From NCBI RefSeq assembly GCF_900177685.1, contig NZ_FXAY01000001.1, positions 496,001 through 560,000 of the forward strand: a stretch of 64,000 nt of DNA, given 5' to 3'. The notes below the pieces were generated by a model. That model ran no database searches. It worked only from the letters and a program-made list of their open reading frames with translations, and was not told the origin of the DNA. The translations under genes and the position numbers were made by a program. Origin of the DNA: Agreia pratensis. Its GTDB lineage: Bacteria > Actinomycetota > Actinomycetes > Actinomycetales > Microbacteriaceae. Below are positions 8,565 through 17,256 of this stretch, piece by piece (positions within the stretch are counted from its first letter, which is position 1; each line of letters begins with the position of its first letter).

Positions 8565-9352
8565 TATGCGACGCTCGTCGCTGTGCTCGGCACCCGTCCG
8601 ACGAATACGAGCCGACGACCCGCCGCCAACAGGCGTTCCACGAGCCCGCTCGTTCGACCCGTGACGGTGGCGGTGGACGCCTCGACGTCGATCTCGATCG
8701 GCACGTTGTAATCGAGGTAGTGCTCGATGAACCTCACATCGCCGATGCGCTCGATCGTGATGATGCTCTTCAGATGTCTCTCGAACCACGGCTCGATGAT
8801 GGCGAACGCTCGACCGAGACCATGGTTGGTGACATACGCCAACATAAGCGCGAAGAGATACCACTGGATCGACTCCTGAACCACGGCAACCTTGTGCCGT
8901 GCGATCACTCGCGAGACTTCGACCGCGTTCCACGCCAGCGGGCCGTCATCGAATGCGTCCGGGCAGAAGTCCTCAACGGGCAGAGGAGTGCCGTGGAGCG
9001 AATCACCTGGCCGAGCCTGACCGCGCACGATGAGTCTCGACACACCGACGACCCGCGTTCCGTTCGGATGATTCTCGAGCACACAGAACGTGACCGACCG
9101 GGAATCGTCGGCATCGCGGTCTGTGCCGTCGGGAAGCAGGTCCTTCTCTGCGAGTTGACCGGTCTGGTCGACGTAGACCCGTTTTCTCAATCGAAAGTGG
9201 GCGAGGTACTCATCTTCGAGCCCGGGCACCGCGACGCCATCCACTGCCAGCACACCCATCGCCAGGCGAGAACTCGGAGATGCGTCGAAAACCGTCGACG
9301 ACACGACTGGAATAACGGCCTCGTTTGTGACGGACTGATCAACGTGCGACAT
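8564..9352 (-). CDS. LuxI/FeeM-like GNAT N-acyltransferase
   Basis: The 262-residue protein matches the autoinducer-synthase/FeeM type of GNAT fold. The order is F-R-L-R-K-R-x-Y (53-60), acidic EKD (69-71), a strand ending VVGVSRLI (101-108) and an EVSR block (145-148), the same order as the conserved Arg, Glu/Asp and ExSR residues of acyl-homoserine-lactone and N-acyl amino-acid synthases. It would transfer a fatty acyl group from acyl-ACP or acyl-CoA to an amine, but product and donor cannot be read from sequence. The start ATG at 9352 has AGGGG upstream. It is coupled to the ThiF-like gene and divergent from a TetR regulator. Confidence 0.72.
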   Translation of the reverse strand: MSHVDQSVTNEAVIPVVSSTVFDASPSSRLAMGVLAVDGVAVPGLEDEYLAHFRLRKRVYVDQTGQLAEKDLLPDGTDRDADDSRSVTFCVLENHPNGTRVVGVSRLIVRGQARPGDSLHGTPLPVEDFCPDAFDDGPLAWNAVEVSRVIARHKVAVVQESIQWYLFALMLAYVTNHGLGRAFAIIEPWFERHLKSIITIERIGDVRFIEHYLDYNVPIEIDVEASTATVTGRTSGLVERLLAAGRRLVFVGRVPSTATSVA

Positions 9353-9553
9353 GCCGCCCCTGCTTCGTGTTCTCCGTGGCGCGCATGGAACTTTCGGACC
9401 ACTGTGGCCCCACTCGCCGCGTGCTTGTTCGATCATATGACAGCCGCGCTCGGCGAGAATGCGCTCGGCACCGCGGCACGCCATGCACGACCTCTCCGAA
9501 GCCGCCAAACTTGCTAGTCTGGGCATCGGATATTCGTGACTCGGAGGGATCCC
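9353..9553. promoter_or_regulatory. Divergent control region between acyltransferase and TetR genes
   Basis: This 201-bp gap holds promoters for both strands. A perfect TCATATGA palindrome lies at 9433-9440. On the minus strand it contains TATGAT, a good -10 candidate for the acyltransferase gene. GGAGG at 9543-9547 is the ribosome-binding site of the TetR gene. The palindrome is a plausible operator for the neighbouring TetR protein, but this is inference. Confidence 0.4.
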
Positions 9554-10411
9554 ATGCCAGCTGGAGATGCACCGGTCCTTTCTCACGCACGCTCGAGCGG
9601 TCCGCACGCCGAGGAACGCACACGCATCCTCTCACTCGCCATCCGTCGAGTCGGCGCATCCGGCCTCGATGTGGGATTCGAGCAGGCGACCCTCGACGAG
9701 ATCGTGCGCGAGGCCCAGATCTCCTCTCGCGTCGCCACGCGTATCTGGCCCCACCACGACGACTTCCTCTACGACCTGTTCACGGAGATCGCGCAGCAGA
9801 CCCGACGTGACCTGACCGACACGGAGACGCTCGTCGCCACGTGGGGTTTTCTCGGTTCGCGCCTGGACGACCTGCGCACGCCGGAGGGCCGGCGCGGCAT
9901 CATGCTCGACGTCGTGCGCACTGCCGCCGAACAGAACCTCGAGGAAGTCACGACCTCCGCTGCCTGGCGGAGCTACGCCAGTCTGTCTTTGACGATTCTG
10001 TCGCGCCCCGAGAGCTCGGGTCGTTCTGCAGTGCTTCACGCTCTACGCGACAGCGAGGTCGCCTTCATCGACACCATGGAGATGTTCTACCGGAACATCA
10101 TGGCCACTGTCGGCTATCGACTCAAAGAAGAGTTCCATAACGATTATCACCCGTTCGTCGTCGCGACCGCCGCTGTCGTCGAAGGCCTCGGCATCTCGCG
10201 CACAACCGTTCCCGAGGTCGTCGACTCGCACTTCTCACGGTCGGGTGAGGGCGACGACAACTCGTGGTCGCTCGTCTCGCTCGCTTTCGTCGGCGTGCTC
10301 GAGGCCTTCGTCGAGTTCGACCCCGACTACGAACCCGAAGAGGCGATCTCCCGACTCAGCGGCGGCGTCGATGTCACCCCGAGCCCGGCCGAAAACCCGC
10401 AGGGCTACTGA
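9554..10411 (+). CDS. TetR/AcrR family transcriptional regulator
   Basis: The 285-residue protein has an N-terminal TetR-type helix-turn-helix (about 20-70: ERTRILSLAIRRVG...TLDEIVREAQISSRVATRIWPHHDDFLYDL) and a long all-alpha ligand-binding region ending in an acidic tail. GGAGG six bases upstream sets the ATG at 9554; an upstream GTG at 9536 is less likely. It is divergent from the acyltransferase-ThiF pair and is probably its regulator. It converges on the response-regulator gene with a 7-bp overlap of coding ends. Confidence 0.85.
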   Translation: MPAGDAPVLSHARSSGPHAEERTRILSLAIRRVGASGLDVGFEQATLDEIVREAQISSRVATRIWPHHDDFLYDLFTEIAQQTRRDLTDTETLVATWGFLGSRLDDLRTPEGRRGIMLDVVRTAAEQNLEEVTTSAAWRSYASLSLTILSRPESSGRSAVLHALRDSEVAFIDTMEMFYRNIMATVGYRLKEEFHNDYHPFVVATAAVVEGLGISRTTVPEVVDSHFSRSGEGDDNSWSLVSLAFVGVLEAFVEFDPDYEPEEAISRLSGGVDVTPSPAENPQGY

Positions 10412-11061
10412 GCGGCTTCTTCACGCTCGGCGAGGTATCCGTCTTCGGCAGCGCGACGCAGAAGCTCATCACGAGTGTCGACGCGTCTCCCCTGCGCTTC
10501 GTAGCTCGTCCTGATCGCCTTGAGTGCAGCTCGCACCCGCTCGAAGCGCACACCTTCGATCAGTGCGATGTCGACCGTACTCTGGCCCGTCGCATAGAGA
10601 CGAAGAACCCTACGCTGCCAGTCGTCCGGCTCTATAGCTCCTGAGGGCTCATCGGTGTCGGGGCATGCCTTACCGGAGCCCGGACCTCCCAGTACTCGCC
10701 GCGCTGCATCGATCAGAACCTCGGCAGGACGAGACTTGGGCACGAACGCGTCGGCGCCCGACTCGAGGGCATCGGTCTCGGCCTCCGATCCGCCTTCGGT
10801 ACTCATGATCACGACGCGTGCGCCCGCTTCTGTGCACGCGCGGATTCGCTCACGCAGCGTCGACGGCGACTCGATCACCCGAGCCATCAGGACAACCTCG
10901 GGCGGAAAGGATTCGTCAGCTACGAGGCTCTCCCACGAACCCGAGACGGCGACCACGGTGAAGTCCGGGGCATTCGTCTCGATCCACTGGGCCAGTCCGT
11001 CAATGACGAGAACGTGGTCGTCGACAAGAGCGATCCTGTGCGGGGGCGCAAGGTCGGTCAC
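10405..11061 (-). CDS. Response regulator-like protein lacking the phospho-acceptor Asp
   Basis: The 218-residue protein has an N-terminal receiver with the acidic pair D14-D15, T88 and K109 in place. The third-strand position that should be the phosphorylated aspartate is alanine (VVLMA, residue 60; codon GCT, one base from GAT). The C-terminal part (about 140-210) is a LuxR-like helix-turn-helix closely resembling that of the regulator at 17257-17862, including the LLRRAAEDG end. It should therefore be a phosphorylation-independent pseudo-receiver regulator. The GTG start overlaps the stop of the GGDEF-EAL gene (GTGA). Confidence 0.8.
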   Translation of the reverse strand: MTDLAPPHRIALVDDHVLVIDGLAQWIETNAPDFTVVAVSGSWESLVADESFPPEVVLMARVIESPSTLRERIRACTEAGARVVIMSTEGGSEAETDALESGADAFVPKSRPAEVLIDAARRVLGGPGSGKACPDTDEPSGAIEPDDWQRRVLRLYATGQSTVDIALIEGVRFERVRAALKAIRTSYEAQGRRVDTRDELLRRAAEDGYLAEREEAAQ

Positions 11062-13385
11062 GAGATCACCGCCGCCGTGCCGAACTTGCGGATACGGTCC
11101 ATCGTTTGGCGGAACGACTGAGGGCGACCGAAATAGTATCCTTGGGCGCTTCGCACACCGAGTTCGACCATCACATCGACCATATCCGGGCTCTCGATTC
11201 CCTCGACGATCATCGTGTAGTCGAGGTTGTCTCCGAAGCCCTGCAGAGCTTTGATCACCTCTCGCTGCCTGACGTCGCCGAGGTCGTCTATCAGGCTCTT
11301 GTCGATCTTGAGGATGTCCATGGGGAACCTCACGAGAGCACCGACCGACGAGTCGTCGGAGCCATAGTCGTCGAGAGCGATGATGACACCCGCGTCTTGC
11401 ATGATCTCGGCCTCCCGCCGGAGGTCATCGGTGACCGAACGCAGCGACCGTTCGTTCAGTTCGATACACATCGAAACATTGGGATGCGATCGAGCGACCT
11501 CCCTGATGAAGGGCCCGAGGTGGTCCTCACTGATCTGCCCCAGTTCGAGGTTGACGGTCATGCACGCGATGCTCGGCTCCACTGCATAGAACTTCTCGGC
11601 GGCATCCATGGCCTTGACGACGATCTGTCTCGTCAGCTCATCCATCAGTCCGAGACTCTTGGCCCTCGCGACGAGCGACGACGGCGAGATCGGACCGAGC
11701 TCGGGATCGATGTAGCGAACGAGCGCCTCAAAGGCCCAGATCCGGCCCTGGTCGATGCTCACGATGGGCTGGAAGGCGAGAGTAAGCCTGTCTTCGTTGA
11801 TCGCGCGAGCAACGATGTCGTTTGTGCGGGTCGAGCGGTGCGACGCGATGCTCACGCTGCTTCCCTCCGCCGGGCCTCCCTGACGTCGAGATCTCTTGAC
11901 CTGCAGCATGCTGCGATCGGCGTCGACCACCAGAAGTTGCGCGTCGATCTCGCGGTGTCCCGAGAACGCGAGTCCGGCACTCACCACCGGCGTGAACTCC
12001 TGCCCGTCGAGCGTCAGAGGCGCGCCGAGCTCGCCGATGATCGTGTCAGCCAGCTCCTTGCTCTGCGCCACGGTCTGCAGTTCGGTGAGGATCACGACGA
12101 ACTCGTCGCCCCCGATGCGCGACACGAAATCTCTGACCCCCACGGAATTGCGAAGGCGAGAAGCGACGACCTTGAGGAGTTCGTCACCGGTGTGGTGCCC
12201 TCGGGAGTCGTTGAGCTTCTTGAAATTGTCGAGGTCGATGAAGAGCACCGCTATGCCCGAGTGATAGGACCTGTTCTCGTTCGCCTCGACGAGCGCCGAT
12301 TGGAAGGCCCCATAGTTGGGCAGCCCGGTCAATGGGTCGCTGTTCGCTCGGCGCTCGAGGTTGTCGACATCGTTCTGGATGCGCACGGTCTCGCTCGCCA
12401 TATGGGCCAGCGCGGTGAGGGCCTGCTGCTCCACTCCCCCGAGAGGAAGAGCGCCCAGACGACGCGAGGCGACGATGTACTCGTCGATACCCGACTCGAG
12501 GCGCACGCGCGATCCGATCTCGCCATGCTCCGGAGGCTGCGTGCGCACCTCTGTCTCACTCGCCTGCAACACCATCTTCGCGCGCAACTCGAGCGCCTTG
12601 CGAAGACCGCCTTCCATCGCCCAGGGAAGGTCCACGGCCGCACCCACGACGCCACTCAGTCTCTGGTTCACCCTCCTGAACCGTGTCCACTGCCCGATCA
12701 CCAGGAAGAGCGTCGCGGCCAGGAGGATCACGAGGGGGGTGAGTCGAGTATCGGAGTCTCGTTCGAGCCACGGAATGACGGCGGTGTCGAGAGCACTCAT
12801 GATCGTGGAGACCACGGCCACCAGAAGCACGACCGCCGCGACCCGCGCGAGGCTCAGTGCAGACAGCCCGAATGTCTGCTCGAGGCTCCACCGGCCTCGG
12901 GCACGGAGGAACTCGAGGAGAAGCGCGACACCGAAGTACGCTCCGCTTGCCAGGGTGTACGCCAGCAATGACCAGACTCCGGCCCGAGCGAGTTCATTGT
13001 GCACGGTAACGAACACGAGCCCGCCGACCGTACTGATTCCCACCGCGTAGAGGGCCACCGCAATGCTGCGGAGCACGAACATCTGAGACGCCAAGAGGCC
13101 TACGGCCCAGATGGACACACTGAGAAGGTATTCGGACTCCGGCCGCGCGAGCGAAAGCAGAGTCACGGCCACTCCCAGCATGGGCAAACCGCTGACCCGG
13201 CCGGAGGGGAATCGCAGATGGGAACACATCACGCATCCGAGCGCGGTGATCAGTTGCACCGTCCACGACGCGGGCTCGCCCGTCACAACACCGACGCCCG
13301 CGTAGACCACGGCGGCGATTGCGACCGCCACAAAGGGAACGACGTAGAAACGCTCGAATATCGACAGCTTGAAACGGTTGACCAT
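11058..13385 (-). CDS. Membrane GGDEF-EAL protein (cyclic di-GMP turnover)
   Basis: The 775-residue protein has about seven or eight N-terminal membrane segments (residues 1-235), a linker, a GGDEF domain with intact RIGGDEF near 424, and an EAL domain with FEAL near 552. The EAL catalytic set looks complete: TVNLEL, CIELNE, ALDDYG, LKIDKS and VEGIES. Both synthesis and hydrolysis of c-di-GMP are possible; which one dominates cannot be inferred. It sits 34 bp downstream of mqo and overlaps the pseudo-receiver gene by 4 bp. No PilZ-type effector was recognised in the window, though a polysaccharide synthase locus lies 5 kb away. Confidence 0.93.
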   Translation of the reverse strand: MVNRFKLSIFERFYVVPFVAVAIAAVVYAGVGVVTGEPASWTVQLITALGCVMCSHLRFPSGRVSGLPMLGVAVTLLSLARPESEYLLSVSIWAVGLLASQMFVLRSIAVALYAVGISTVGGLVFVTVHNELARAGVWSLLAYTLASGAYFGVALLLEFLRARGRWSLEQTFGLSALSLARVAAVVLLVAVVSTIMSALDTAVIPWLERDSDTRLTPLVILLAATLFLVIGQWTRFRRVNQRLSGVVGAAVDLPWAMEGGLRKALELRAKMVLQASETEVRTQPPEHGEIGSRVRLESGIDEYIVASRRLGALPLGGVEQQALTALAHMASETVRIQNDVDNLERRANSDPLTGLPNYGAFQSALVEANENRSYHSGIAVLFIDLDNFKKLNDSRGHHTGDELLKVVASRLRNSVGVRDFVSRIGGDEFVVILTELQTVAQSKELADTIIGELGAPLTLDGQEFTPVVSAGLAFSGHREIDAQLLVVDADRSMLQVKRSRRQGGPAEGSSVSIASHRSTRTNDIVARAINEDRLTLAFQPIVSIDQGRIWAFEALVRYIDPELGPISPSSLVARAKSLGLMDELTRQIVVKAMDAAEKFYAVEPSIACMTVNLELGQISEDHLGPFIREVARSHPNVSMCIELNERSLRSVTDDLRREAEIMQDAGVIIALDDYGSDDSSVGALVRFPMDILKIDKSLIDDLGDVRQREVIKALQGFGDNLDYTMIVEGIESPDMVDVMVELGVRSAQGYYFGRPQSFRQTMDRIRKFGTAAVIS

Positions 13386-13419
13386 CAGCCCGGCTCTCCT
13401 CGCACGGGGCGCCCTGCAC

Positions 13420-14910
13420 TCAGGAAGCGAGGTGCAGTGCCTGCGCCGTGCTCTTCAGCACCTTTCGGGCCGTCGCCGGCGAGTCGGTCAGTCGAGTGCC
13501 GAATGAGGGGATCATCGATCGGATCTTCGGCACCCAGCGCACGTAGTCGTCGGGGAAGCACCGCTCCAGAACATCGAGCATGATCGGCACGGCAGTGGAT
13601 GCCCCGGGTGATGCTCCGAGCAGACCCGCTATCGAGCCGTCGGATGATGCGATGACCTCCGTGCCGAACTGTAGGACTCCACCGCGCTTCGAGTCCTTCT
13701 TCATGACCTGCACTCGCTGGCCTGCCGTGATGAGATACCAGTCCTCGGGTTTCGCCGTGGGCATGAACTCTTGAAGGGCCGCGAACTTCTTCTTCTTGCC
13801 CGCCAGAAGCTCACCGACGAGGTACTTGATCAGATCGGTGTTGTCGCGGGCCACAGCGAGCATCGGGCCAAGATTGTGCGCTCTGATCGAGCCGGGCAGA
13901 TCGAGCCACGAGCCCTTCTTCAAGAATTTGGGACTGAACCCCGCATAGGGGCCGAAGAGCAACGAGGCCTCGCCGTCGACGACGCGAGTATCGAGATGCG
14001 GCACGCTCATCGGCGGTGCACCCACCGCGGCCTTGCCGTAGACCTTCGCCCGATGCTCCGCCACGACAGCCGGGTTATCGGTTCGGTAGAACTGCCCGCT
14101 GATCGGGAACCCTCCGAAACCGCGGATCTCAGGGATGCCGGACTTCTGCAGCAGGTGCAGCGCACCGCCTCCAGCGCCGACGAAGACGAAACGGGCGTTC
14201 ACTGTCGTGGGAGTCGACCCGACCAGTTCTTTGACGGAGACGTTCCACGTGCCGTCTTTCTGTCGGCGCAGGTTCGAGACCGAGTGCTCGGTCTTCAGGC
14301 TCGCGCCCCGACTGGTGAGAAAGTCGAAGAGATGCCGCGACAACGCCCCGAAATCGACGTCGGTTCCGGCGGCGACTCGAGTTGCGGCAACGGCCTCATT
14401 CTTCTGTCGACCGCGCATCAGGGTGGGCGCCCACTCGTAGATGACCGAGGGATCTTCGGTGTACCCGATGCCCTCGAAGAGCGGCTCATCGCGCAGAACC
14501 TCGAAACGTTTGCGCAGATACTCGACATTCTTCTCGCCCCGCACGAACGTCATGTGCGGCGCGGAATTGATGAAGGTCGACGGGTCGGGGATGTCTCCGT
14601 TCTCGACCAGGAAGGACCAGAACTGCCTACTCAGCTGGAATTGCTCGTTGATCGCGACGGCCTTCGACGCTTCGACCGTGCCGTCGGGCATCTCGGGCAT
14701 GTAGTTGAGTTCGCACAGCGCGGCATGACCCGTTCCCGCGTTGTTCCAGGGGTCTGAGCTCTCACCGGCCACATCACCCAGCCGCTCGAAGATCCTGATC
14801 TTCCAGTCGGGCTGAAGGATCGAAAGGAAAGTCCCGAGCGTGGCGCTCATAATTCCGCCACCGATCAGAACAACGTCTACGGGTTTGCCTGCTGCGCTCA
14901 CACTTCCCAT
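13420..14910 (-). CDS. mqo: Malate:quinone oxidoreductase
   Basis: The 496-residue FAD protein has the N-terminal dinucleotide motif VLIGGGIMSATLG and the family blocks NNAGTGHAALCELNY and GASPGASTAVPIMLDVL. It oxidises malate to oxaloacetate and passes electrons to quinone at the membrane, in the TCA cycle. The ATG at 14910 (GGGCGGA upstream) lies inside the 3' end of the preceding kinase-like gene, a 13-bp overlap that indicates co-transcription with the two-component genes. An alternative ATG at 14925 is possible. Confidence 0.95.
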   Translation of the reverse strand: MGSVSAAGKPVDVVLIGGGIMSATLGTFLSILQPDWKIRIFERLGDVAGESSDPWNNAGTGHAALCELNYMPEMPDGTVEASKAVAINEQFQLSRQFWSFLVENGDIPDPSTFINSAPHMTFVRGEKNVEYLRKRFEVLRDEPLFEGIGYTEDPSVIYEWAPTLMRGRQKNEAVAATRVAAGTDVDFGALSRHLFDFLTSRGASLKTEHSVSNLRRQKDGTWNVSVKELVGSTPTTVNARFVFVGAGGGALHLLQKSGIPEIRGFGGFPISGQFYRTDNPAVVAEHRAKVYGKAAVGAPPMSVPHLDTRVVDGEASLLFGPYAGFSPKFLKKGSWLDLPGSIRAHNLGPMLAVARDNTDLIKYLVGELLAGKKKKFAALQEFMPTAKPEDWYLITAGQRVQVMKKDSKRGGVLQFGTEVIASSDGSIAGLLGASPGASTAVPIMLDVLERCFPDDYVRWVPKIRSMIPSFGTRLTDSPATARKVLKSTAQALHLAS

Positions 14911-16046
14911 GATACGTCCGCCCACTCGTCTGGTGAGTCGAAGCGGAAGGTCACGACCAGGGCTTCCCCTTCCGCTCGCGCGTCAGCCTCCTCGAAGACG
15001 AGGCGCACCATGCGGAGAAAGGGCGCCAAGGCGGGCAGGACCGGTGCACCCGCTGGACGGACGAATTCGATCCGTCCCCAGGCATCCGCCCCCCGCTGCT
15101 CGAGAGTGAGGGTTCGCTCCGCGAAGCCGCCGTATTGATCTCCTATCGCGCCGATAAGCGCGCGCAGCGCAGCGATCTGGCGCTCGTCGAGATGCGCGGC
15201 GACCCCATGGTCGTCGCTGTATCGGTCGACCATGTCTGCGAGCGTGCCGCGCGAGATTCGATCGACGATCGCCCGTCGCAGTTCGGAGGCGAGTTCGGTC
15301 GCGCGGACGGCATCCCCCGGCTGGAGAGACCTCGATTCGGCGAGTCGGGCCAGGAAGGGCTGCACGTCGCTGCGCAGTGCACCGAGTTCCCCCATGGCAT
15401 CCGTCTCGGCGAGGCGCAGCAGTACACCGCTCTTGTGTCGCATCCGCTGCGCCTGCGCCTCGTCTCGTGCCTCTTCGAGGCTCGCCACGAGACTGCGCGA
15501 GTACGCCGCCGACCCGAGACCGATGGCGATGCTCGGGGCGGCAGCGACCAGCGCCAGGATGCTGAGCGCGGCCGAGGCGTCCGAGCTCAGGTTCTGCAGG
15601 AACGCCAGGCCGAATGTGACCGCGACGGCCTGCACGGTGAACCAGAGGATCTCGGCGGAGCGCCTGTAAGGACCTGCCAAGAGGAGCGCCAGTCCCAGGC
15701 AGACGGCTCCCCAGTCGTCGCGGATGAGCGTGTTCGTTCCGAACTGGCTGAGCGAATTGAGCACGCTCGCGAGCATCACCCCGCCGAGGAATATCTGATA
15801 TCTGGCGAAAGAGACGATAGGCCCGAAGGGGTTCGCCGCACGGATGAAGTACACGTACGAGGCGGCGAGCACGAGCTGGGCGAGGATGCCCACCACCGGC
15901 AACGAGATCTGCTCGCGCCCCGTCGGCGTGAGAGACAGCGCAACCGAGAGAGCCACACTGACCACGCCCATCGCGATGACGAACATGCGCGCCGTCACCC
16001 GGGATACCGGGTCGAGTTCGGCGGCGGTCGACTGCGACGACATCAT
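14898..16046 (-). CDS. Membrane protein resembling a degenerate sensor histidine kinase
   Basis: The 382-residue protein has about six membrane segments (residues 18-175), a predicted coiled coil (190-215) and a cytoplasmic region arranged like a sensor kinase. No phospho-accepting HD motif and no N-, G1- or G2-box of a HATPase domain can be seen. The ATG overlaps the stop of the upstream histidine kinase gene (ATGA), and the 3' end overlaps mqo. It may act as a co-sensor or heterodimer partner of the kinase at 16043-17185. That role is inference from position. Confidence 0.65.
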   Translation of the reverse strand: MMSSQSTAAELDPVSRVTARMFVIAMGVVSVALSVALSLTPTGREQISLPVVGILAQLVLAASYVYFIRAANPFGPIVSFARYQIFLGGVMLASVLNSLSQFGTNTLIRDDWGAVCLGLALLLAGPYRRSAEILWFTVQAVAVTFGLAFLQNLSSDASAALSILALVAAAPSIAIGLGSAAYSRSLVASLEEARDEAQAQRMRHKSGVLLRLAETDAMGELGALRSDVQPFLARLAESRSLQPGDAVRATELASELRRAIVDRISRGTLADMVDRYSDDHGVAAHLDERQIAALRALIGAIGDQYGGFAERTLTLEQRGADAWGRIEFVRPAGAPVLPALAPFLRMVRLVFEEADARAEGEALVVTFRFDSPDEWADVSWEV

Positions 16047-17185
16047 GAGCCGCCCCTCGGCACGGCGAGAAGCACAGAGGTGCCCGCCCCAGGCGTCGAC
16101 CAGACAGTGGCCGATCCCCCGACCCCGAGCATCCGGTCGTGCACGGAGAGCCGCAGGCCGAGCCTGTCGGACGGAGTGGCAGAAGCGGAGAATCCGCGGC
16201 CGGCATCGGCGATCGTTGCCGTGACCTCGTCGCCGAACGCGACGATAGCGAGCTCAGCCAATGACACGCCCGCGTGAACGACCACGTTGACGAGGCACTG
16301 CTCGATCGCGGCGACGATGGCCTCTTCGGCCGCCGCGTCGAGAGTATCGAGCTCATGGACATCTCCCGATACGATCACGCGGAGTCCTCGCGATCCGACC
16401 CGCGCCAGCGTGCTCGTGAGCCTGTTCTCGCTCGTCGATTCGATCAAACCCGGTATCGCAGCGCTTCCTGGGGCGCGAAGAAGCTCATCGCTGCGGGCGA
16501 GGAGGTCTAGATCTCGGTGGATGACATCGAGATGGCCCTCGGGGATCGGACCCGGCTCGAGCATGGCGATGGCGTGCAGATCACCGAGGACCGTGTCATG
16601 GAGGAGGCTCGATGCGTGTCCGAGCAGGCGGGCTTCTTCATCGATGCTCTCCTGCTCTTTCGCTGCACGATCGAGGGCCGGCGCCTCCTGCACGGCATTT
16701 CGGCGTGCAAGCCACAGGACGATCAAGAGGGCGAAGACGGCGATGACCGATCCGAGGGCGGTGAAATCGACGACGATCTCGCGTTGGCCGATCTCAGTGC
16801 CCAGCACAGACGCGCTGGACGTGGCCACATAGGAGAGCCCGCACACGAGGAGACAGGATGCGAGCGATCGCCGACCAACGCCGGATACCGTCGCTGCGAC
16901 CACGGGCAGACTGAGCACGATGCTGTCGGATTTCTGACTCGACGCAAGCAGCGGATCGACACTCAGGGCATAGGCGAATCCGGCGCAGCACACGACCAGC
17001 AATGCGACCACAGTCTCTAGTGCGCCGTGTCTTCGTTGGAGGACGTATGCACCCGCGCCGAGTACGGCGAGACACAGCACCGGAACGACGGCCCGAGTGA
17101 TGCCCACCTCGCCCTCGGCGACCGGAGCACGGACCGAGAGCACGAAGACGATCGCCGAAACCGCGGCAAGCAGTATCGACGACAA
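16043..17185 (-). CDS. Sensor histidine kinase (LHD-type)
   Basis: The roughly 380-residue protein has N-terminal membrane segments (about six within residues 1-160). The dimerisation/phospho-acceptor motif is LLHDTVLGDL with H196. The HATPase has an N-box in IEQCLVNVVVHAG, G1 ADAGRGF and G2 TPGAGTSV. It should autophosphorylate and signal to the response regulator encoded just upstream. The start is uncertain: TTG at 17185 is the first usable start, but the frame stays open further upstream and a longer N-terminus using a non-standard codon cannot be excluded. Confidence 0.85.
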   Translation of the reverse strand: MSSILLAAVSAIVFVLSVRAPVAEGEVGITRAVVPVLCLAVLGAGAYVLQRRHGALETVVALLVVCCAGFAYALSVDPLLASSQKSDSIVLSLPVVAATVSGVGRRSLASCLLVCGLSYVATSSASVLGTEIGQREIVVDFTALGSVIAVFALLIVLWLARRNAVQEAPALDRAAKEQESIDEEARLLGHASSLLHDTVLGDLHAIAMLEPGPIPEGHLDVIHRDLDLLARSDELLRAPGSAAIPGLIESTSENRLTSTLARVGSRGLRVIVSGDVHELDTLDAAAEEAIVAAIEQCLVNVVVHAGVSLAELAIVAFGDEVTATIADAGRGFSASATPSDRLGLRLSVHDRMLGVGGSATVWSTPGAGTSVLLAVPRGGS

Positions 17186-17256
17186 CCAGACGCTCGCATG
17201 GCTGAGGGCACGGCTTGTGAAGACCCCCTCGGCGTCTGTGCCCAGTGCCAGGGCGG

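Noticed and set aside
8564-9352. Acyl-homoserine-lactone quorum-sensing system
   Set aside because: No LuxR-type autoinducer-binding receptor is encoded nearby, and such signals are not established in this group. Only a LuxI/FeeM-like fold is claimed.
11106-12971. Long open frame antisense to the GGDEF-EAL gene
   Set aside because: A by-product of GC-rich codons. The opposite strand has a complete, motif-bearing protein, and the antisense product is a low-complexity Arg/Asp/His string with no domain.
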